64,000 nt of DNA, from positions 19,549,001 through 19,613,000 of the forward strand of contig NC_065874.1 of NCBI RefSeq assembly GCF_933775445.1, written 5' to 3'. Source of the DNA: Argentina anserina. Its lineage: Eukaryota; Streptophyta; Magnoliopsida; Rosales; Rosaceae. Both the position numbers and the translations under genes were made by a program. The notes below the pieces were generated by a model. That model was not told where the DNA came from. It saw nothing but the letters and a program-made list of their open reading frames with translations, and made no database searches. This document shows positions 57,583-64,000 of the stretch, piece after piece. Numbering within the stretch: position 1 is the stretch's first letter; each line of letters opens with the position of its first letter.

Positions 57583-60500
57583 CATACCCATGAATCAACT
57601 CCTCAAGTTGTGGCTGGAGCTCTCTGTCTCGTATATCTTCAATCCTCTTTGATATAGAATCAATCCTGTAAATAGCAACTCTGATTCTTGAATGTAGATC
57701 CTTAACAACAGCGCGAGTTTTATCAACTTGTTGAGAATTTTCTCCTTTTGATTCTAGTTGCCTTAATATCTTACACTTCAAGTCATAATCCCTTCTGACC
57801 ATCTCACTAGCCTGAAAACAAAGGTTCCATAAGTTCATGAATTTATCTGAGTGTAACAATACACTCTCCCTTTTATAAAGTATTTTAAAAATCCATCTTG
57901 TGTTCATTGTAGGTTAATTGGTGAAATATAACGTAACAGTAATTTCAACAGCAATGATGCCGATCCGTAAATAATGTAACTATTGTTTAGTTCATCAAAA
58001 GTACCTTAACCTCATCATAAAGCTTCCTTTCCCACGCATATAACCTATCCAAGGTTGAGGCATGACTGCCTGAGATCATGCAAAAGTTATCAAAGAGGTT
58101 ACCAGTACGATTCTCATTATCATCTTTTACGTTTGCTCCCAACAGATTCCTTGATGAAGAGGATCGAGATGATGTAGTCCTATGCCAAGTAATGTATTTG
58201 ACAGCATTTTGAGCAGGCTCTAAAGGGACATCAAGAAAAAATCAGCTCAGTAATCAAAAGATGGAAAACCATCTTTAAACAACAGCAGCAATAACAAGAT
58301 GCATTTAACATGGTAGGCCTATCTGAAAAGAACCTAAAGCAACTCTGACCATTGATCAATTATATGGTACCTCTTGTATCTTTGACTTTCATTACATCAG
58401 TATCATGTAAAGTCAGAGCATACAACAAATCAAGAAAATACATAAATTAAATAAGGGAGTTAAAAAATAATGCATAATTTCCTGTTAATATTTACGGTAT
58501 CTAAACCATAATTGTCACACTTAATCTACAAACAATAATTACCTAACTTATCAGCATTGCATTTCTCATTTTTCAATAATTTTTATTATATAGTCAAATA
58601 ATTATGAAGATGATTCCCTCCTCTTCCACTCAAACAACTTTCTAACTTCATAGTAATACTAATTGCCCCTATGTGAATTACAAACCATATATTGTAATGC
58701 CTATGTTCAGTGAATACATTATAATGTGATTCAAAGATATAAAGAGTTCTGATTCAGTCCTTACTTGACTTAACTAATGTCAAACCTTTAGTTGATTGTC
58801 ATTTTTAATTCAAATATTACTGTCAACCTCAAAAAAAATGCCACGCATCAGTAACACTCAGAAAAACATATCATAGAAAAGAGACCCATGATCTTTAATC
58901 CATTCCACATATAGGAAGCTGTACATTTCCCCAAACTATATTTCTTGAATAATATAAATATTCTCTAATTAAACCACCTACCATTTGACATATACGAAGT
59001 CCATTTTAATTTGCAGAGTATACTAGTATAATATTTTCTTCTGTCCAGTAGAATACTAGTCTGGATTTTCTAGTATTAAAAGAACAATAACAAGACTTTC
59101 ATAGTAGATACAGCATCTATACAGCAGATATCACTCAAGAAGTTCAATAACAAGATGACTTACCTTCCTGAACTTGACTAGGATCTTCACCACAAGAGAA
59201 ACAAGCCTTCAACAATGTAGATGAAAATGATCCACCTGCCACCACAATAAAAATCCTAGTGTTCAAATTTTATTTTCTCCATAAGACTAAATATAAATCT
59301 TAGAAACTTACAACAGTACTACAGAGAATTAGGTGGATTTATACTCAAAATGTTGAAATTTTTCATCCTTTTTATTTTCTCAAAGTTATATGTGTCATAA
59401 ATTATACACAGTGAGCTCCATTAGCAACCAGAGAATAGTTAATAGGAGATAGAGAGAGAGAGAGAGAGAGAAATCTTACTCTCTTTTGCTTGGAATATCG
59501 GACGGAAATGCAACTTATTTGCTTCAAGCATCTTAGGAACTTCTTTACCAGACTCGTAAGCTTTTTTGAAGAGAAATTCTATGTCTTTCATGCTTAAAAC
59601 AAGATCTTTTGGTGCAATTTTACTTTCCATGCAATCTTCCTTCACTGTAGTTTTATTCAAGTCAGTTTCAGGTTCAACATCTATGGATGGAGTTCTCAGT
59701 GGCGACAAATCAGGTGAGTTACTTTTATGACCTTTCAATAACTCAGTTTCTGAAGTTACGCTTTCTGCAGAGGGTACTGCAGGTGAAGCACTAGCTTCAA
59801 CTTGTTCATGTACTCTATTGAAGTTTTCAAAACTTCGAACCAGAGAATCTGTGGCTGGCTCATCAAATTCATCTTCAGAATCCTGAGATTCTTCCCTTTC
59901 ATGAAAAGAGGCCTTCTCTCCTTCATCTTCCAGGTCAGGAATTCCCTCCTCTTCCCTAAGCCGTCTTATGTCATCAGTACTTTCAAACCCTTGGTTCATG
60001 GTCTTCCCTTCTTGAGAAGAGAATTGATGGTCAATTGGTTGAAAGATACCAAAGTAATCCCAAGGTGGACTTTCTGGAAGGATTGAAGAATCTCCAAATG
60101 GTGATGTTTCAGAGTTTCCAGAAGAGCGAGGTGTGTTATTCTGTGGGGTACTAGAGGAGATCACAGTTGCAGTAGTAGATATAGGAGGCTTTTCTTCAAC
60201 CTTTTTAGAAAAGCTACCCCTGACTTTCATATGATTGGCATGAAAGAGAGTAGAATGTGGAGGAGAAGGGGAGGGAGATAAATTATCTGTTGTATTCATG
60301 TGCTGCGACACGGAAGGAGAAGAAAATGAGAAATGAGAGAGGGACTTCTCAATTTGAAGAAGAGGCTCAGGGGTTGCAGAAGTGGAAGTGTACAAAGAAG
60401 ATTCAACAGGAGCTCCAGACTCCACAAATCTCCGAAGAGCTGTTCCCGTACTTGTGAGTGATTGAATGTACATATCGTGAGTGGCTGCAAGTGAGCACCT

Positions 60501-60590
60501 GCCATCAAGCGCCTGCTTAACAAATTTTTTCCTTTCTCGACATAGCTGCAGGGCCTTATCTTCCTCTACTTTGGAGTTTGCAGCCCCCAT
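56299..60590 (-). CDS. DUF630/DUF632 protein (REL2/NRG2-type family)
   Basis: Five coding exons, in order 59480-60590, 59164-59235, 58005-58219, 57588-57811 and 56299-56989, all with GT-AG borders and consistent phases, give 770 residues. MGAANS at the start suggests N-myristoylation. DUF630 covers about 1-60 (KALQLCRERKKFVKQALDGR). A long Ser/Pro-rich and acidic middle follows. DUF632 begins near residue 335 (DIEFLFKKAYESGKEVPKMLE) and includes RLYAWERKLYDEVK, a coiled-coil-like exon four and LSRMWEVMLECHKLQ. Relatives include rice ROLLING AND ERECT LEAF 2 and Arabidopsis NRG2, implicated in leaf form and nitrate signalling; biochemical function is not settled. Introns one and four start with long dinucleotide repeats. 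Confidence 0.92.
57502..57583. repeat. (AC)n-(AT)n microsatellite in intron 4 of the DUF632 gene
   Basis: About 44 bases of AC (57502-57545) run into AT-rich dinucleotides up to 57583. In the gene's sense this is a TA tract then (TG)22, starting four bases after the exon four donor (GTATGTATAT). Confidence 0.97.
59449..59471. repeat. (AG)n microsatellite in intron 1 of the DUF632 gene
   Basis: Perfect AG repeats; in the sense of the gene a CT tract placed right after the first donor site (GTAAGATTTCTCTCT). Confidence 0.95.
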
Positions 60591-61480
60591 ATCGACAGAT
60601 CTGGCTTAATATCCCTCCAATTATATCATCTGGACATGGAAATTCTACCTGAAATTAAACCTACAAATATTAAAAAATGGGAAATCTCCAGAAAATGTCA
60701 ATAATTTTCACAAAACAAATCATGTGAAAAATACGGAACCTGAGGCGCAACACTTGAATCAATTCAGTTGAAAAAAGAAAAACATTGAAGGACATTGAAG
60801 AATGATGCAATAGAAAGTATTTCCGACAGAAGTAAGGTTTCATGGGCAGTGATGATGAACAATATATACAAATGAAAGAGTGGCACCGCACAGAAAAGTA
60901 GCAGAAAACAAATGTAACAGACAGTTTAGAACATGATACAAAAATTCAGCTTCTACACATGAGTGAAAAGTTAGAGTCCGCAGCAAGTAGTGTATTTACA
61001 TAATTGGATGATTGAAATTCAAATGATATAAACACAAAACTGAGAAAATCGAGCAATAAAGCTAAGAAAAGTGAGAAATCCTATAAGCAATCTAATCTGA
61101 GTGGCCATGGATAACCAAGGTTAGCTTGCAGAACAATTGAATGGTTGAATGTATCAGGTTCTAAACTAGTGGAGTCTTGTCTCAAAATCAATCCACAATC
61201 TATCAGTCAGAGACCAAATCTTGTAACAAATTGTTCATATTAAATTGATTGACAAGTCAAACCCAAAAGAATTAGAGAAGCGGATCAGTATTGCAAAACA
61301 AAAGTAGATCATAATATGATGTGAATTCGTAAATAGGAAACACAGGAAGCCAAAATCCAATACAGAGAAGAAGAGCAAGGGCGAGAACAATCTGAATCGA
61401 ACCTGAGAATCGAACGCCTGACGGTGGTGGAGAGAGAGAGAGCGCGCGCAGTGTGTGTATGAGTTTCAGAGAAGAAAATA
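60591..61480 (-). promoter_or_regulatory. 5' UTR, probable 5' UTR intron and promoter of the DUF632 gene
   Basis: On the minus strand an acceptor AATTTCAG|GTAGAATTT lies near 60651 and a possible donor TTCTCAG|GTTCGATTC near 61402. Upstream of the latter is a CT-rich stretch (61430-61445), typical of a plant 5' leader. A non-coding first exon and an intron of about 750 bp are therefore likely. No ORF in this region is credible. Confidence 0.45.
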
Positions 61481-62906
61481 AAAATGGGGGAATCCGATGA
61501 TGACGGTAGAAGAGACTGTCTAGTTTCGCTAATACCACCATGACCATGCAAAAGGCATTTAGTACTAAACTAGTTACAGTCAATCTTTTCTCTTGTGTTT
61601 TTTTTTAACTGCGTCAAACCTAAGCTTCACTTTGTTTCTTTCTACGTCTTGTTTTCTTAATGACTAAGATTGTGTCATATATCACACAACGGTGCATAAG
61701 AATTTCTGTGAAACAAATCTATACATGTAGTGCGAGTAGAGTCATCAGGTCGTTGTCACTTGTGTATTCTGTAGTGTGTTTTCTGAAGTTTATGATGATG
61801 ATGATGATGTTGAACAACTGGAAAGCTCCCTTTCTCTTTGGTCTCCTTTACAATGTTTGCCTACTTGATTATTGAAATGATGAGACATGGAGAAACCTTC
61901 CCGCCTCGATCTAACAAGTTGATGGGCAATTGCCAAGGTCTCGAGTCTCGAGTCTCGACCTAGTTACGTACTATCAATTGATGCTTTGCGTGTCATGCAT
62001 GGAATAAAAAAAATTAATATGTACTATAACGTTACCAACGTTATACAACAGAGCGTCATTCTAAATACTCTCGAGTGTGCTATGTAACTGTGCATCATGA
62101 CATTGCTAGCGAACAGATCGGCTCTTCATCAAAGCCAGATTTATGGCTCTCTAGCATAAACTATTTTTGATTTTTATAATGTTTCTTTATCTTCGGATGT
62201 AATGGTTAAACAAAGTTATAAATACTGCCATAAACTTTTCCACCCTCCCCTTCATGTGGGTTTGTAGCAATCTGTAAGCTGCCGATATATAATCATCGAA
62301 TATTCTTTTTTCTTTGACATAAAATTAATGTGGCTTACCCTTTCCACCGAAAAGGGTGGTTACTTTCCACCGAAACAAACAACCGACTGCAAACAAAAGC
62401 TACATGGGATAATATAATTAATGACGGAAACAGCAAATTTCTAAAAGAAATTCAATTTCAGCACTTATTGGTCAAATGGTACAGACTACAACTTCCTCTT
62501 CTTCCTTATTCAGGTTTCTTCCATCGTATCCCTGTGTTTCGCTCCTGTATTTTTTTTTCCCCTCAACAGAAAAGATGGAAAACTTAACTATGTACAACAA
62601 CAATTCAGAGAAGGCTTGAACTGACAAAGGAGGCCCCCACCCTCTTCAAGCCCAGATAACTCCAATAAAAGATGGAGCCAAGGAGCCAGAAAATCCTTCA
62701 CAAAAAACCAGCAGTAGGCTGTGAGTGAAGTGAAATCCATCAAATGCTTATCATACAGAAGCCATCTCCATGCGCTCGAAACAAAAATAGCAGCAAACTG
62801 ACTTCTTTGTTAAAGCTATCAGATTTATCTTTCAAAATTGGGATGGCATCAAATCAACATCATCGCCAGGGCTTTCATTACGGGATTATGGCATTACTAC
62901 TTTCTC
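61481..62906. other. Intergenic and 3' UTR of the LARP1-type gene
   Basis: No coding region supported. GTCTCGA occurs three times in tandem at about 61938-61960. The right part (about 62560-62906) is likely the 3' untranslated region of the minus-strand gene ending at 62907. Confidence 0.5.
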
Positions 62907-63893
62907 CTAGTGACTGCTCTCTGTCATAGTAGTCATTGCCATTGTAGTTCTCTCTTTGGCACGGAAATCATCCAAGCTACGGTATACTTCCCTAAGCAAG
63001 TGATCCAATTCTTGATTTTTTCTAAGAGGCTCCTTCTGACCCCGTTTCTCCCTATAATGATGAAATGCCCTGCCACATTAAAGGGGGAATGAAGATTACA
63101 AACAACTACTTGCATGCAATCACTTGGACCACAACAATATTGATAACAAGTATATGGTTTTTAAACTTTCATGTGATACAGTAACAGTACATCCTTTTCC
63201 AAAACAAAAAGTACATAATCAAATATTTTCGGTTTTTGCAAGAATTCTAAGCAAAAGGATATAAATGATGTGTAATGCAAATTAAGTTTAGCTTTTTATA
63301 TGCTTCGATCATAAAAAGGTGGATACAGACCCACTAAATGAGAACCTATACAATACAGCAAGTACAAATTTCAGACAAGAGCACAACTGGCACAGACCAA
63401 CTCCTCAAACATCCAGTTTCTTACTTGATTTGTTTAACAGATTCAATGTTCTAACTTACAGACATATATTACTACATTGATTATAAAGACATTTGCTTTC
63501 ATTGTACCCTTTTAGTACCCAGGTTGTTTACCCAATAAAGTGAAGCTCACACTGTGCTTGCACAAACCACCTAACTATAAAGCAATGGCTTTAATGGGAT
63601 CTGATGCACTAAATATTGAATTTCAAAATAGAAGACAAACAAACAGGCAGTGGCCAGATGTGAATTGAATGTCTTTGTCTTTAACTGAAATAGAATTGAT
63701 CGCCATTTTTTATAAAATCTAATAACAGAAATGATCGTTCTCTACAAAAAAGATTTAAAAAAATGACGCCAATGAAAAGAATAGTTACCAATATTTTTCC
63801 AGTCCATAGAGATCTCCTTTATGGTAAAACTCCAGAGTCAGCTTTTCAAAGTCATCATACAGGTCATCTCTAAATTCTTTCTCCAACCCATAA
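62907..63893 (-). CDS. LARP1-type protein, C-terminal DM15 repeats (partial)
   Basis: Two exons are visible: 63789-63893 (105 bp, acceptor TTTTCAG|TTATGG, donor TATTG|GTAACT) and 62907-63069 (acceptor GTGGCAG|GGCATT), the last ending in TAG at 62907-62909. Together they encode YGLEKEFRDDLYDDFEKLTL, EFYHKGDLYGLEKYW and AFHHYREKRGQKEPL, then a short tail. YGLEKYWAFHHY is the signature of the DM15 repeats of LARP1, which binds the cap and 5' ends of mRNAs and controls translation and decay. The upstream exons, including the La motif, lie beyond the window. Neither exon is long enough to stand out as an ORF; splice phase joins them through the tryptophan codon. The final 53 residues after the intron are short compared with metazoan LARP1 tails. 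Confidence 0.85.
63070..63788 (-). other. Last intron of the LARP1-type gene
   Basis: 719 bp between the two exons, AT-rich, GT-AG borders, no embedded element recognised. Confidence 0.75.
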
Positions 63894-64000
63894 CTGAAAA
63901 CGAATATACATACAACCACAGGCACAGATTAGTGTGTATATAAATTTACATGATAGAAAAGAACCGGTCGAGATAAAACCTGTGAGAAAGTAATTAAAAT

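Overview
The window is nuclear DNA from a flowering plant, very probably a eudicot. It carries intron-containing genes with GT-AG junctions, AT-rich intergenic DNA and nested Ty3/gypsy, LINE and foldback elements. The repeats look Rosaceae-like to me, but that is an impression and not something the sequence proves.

Positions 1 to about 45,000 are almost entirely transposable elements. A degenerate gag-like reading frame and a minisatellite occupy the first 2.2 kb. A structurally complete Athila-type Ty3/gypsy element follows on the minus strand at 2243-13512, with two 1.57-kb LTRs, a GTACT target duplication, a tRNA-Asp-type primer site, gag, protease, RT-RNase H and integrase. Every coding region is broken. 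After 3.8 kb of relic DNA comes a plus-strand RNase H-integrase fragment (17321-18400), then a 2.7-kb hairpin-rich LTR (18404-21096), then a second, diverged Athila-type element on the minus strand (21097-30712). This second element has lost its 3' LTR. From 30.7 to 45 kb lie at least three Athila-type LTR relics, two more hairpin-rich LTR copies, a LINE tail with a 12-bp target duplication that is itself split by one of those LTRs, and a diverged tandem repeat of about 480 bp.

Positions 45,000-64,000 are gene-rich. They hold a three-exon LRR receptor pseudokinase (46067-51289, plus), a single-exon NDR1/HIN1-like membrane protein (53053-53820, plus), a five-exon DUF630/DUF632 protein (56299-60590, minus) and the 3' end of a LARP1-type RNA-binding protein (62907-63893, minus, running off the window). 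A 5'-truncated LINE with a perfect 17-bp target duplication and a foldback element lie between the second and third genes. Nothing ties the four genes into one pathway. Two of them (the LRR pseudokinase and the NHL protein) belong to families active in membrane and defence signalling.

The most interesting signal is non-coding. The two Athila-type elements share untranslated blocks. In the leader between primer site and gag, an identical outer stem encloses inner stems of entirely different sequence that still pair perfectly (11675-11744 and 28463-28534). That is a covariation signature of a selected RNA structure. Downstream of integrase, both elements repeat a polypurine-tract-like motif next to a palindrome.
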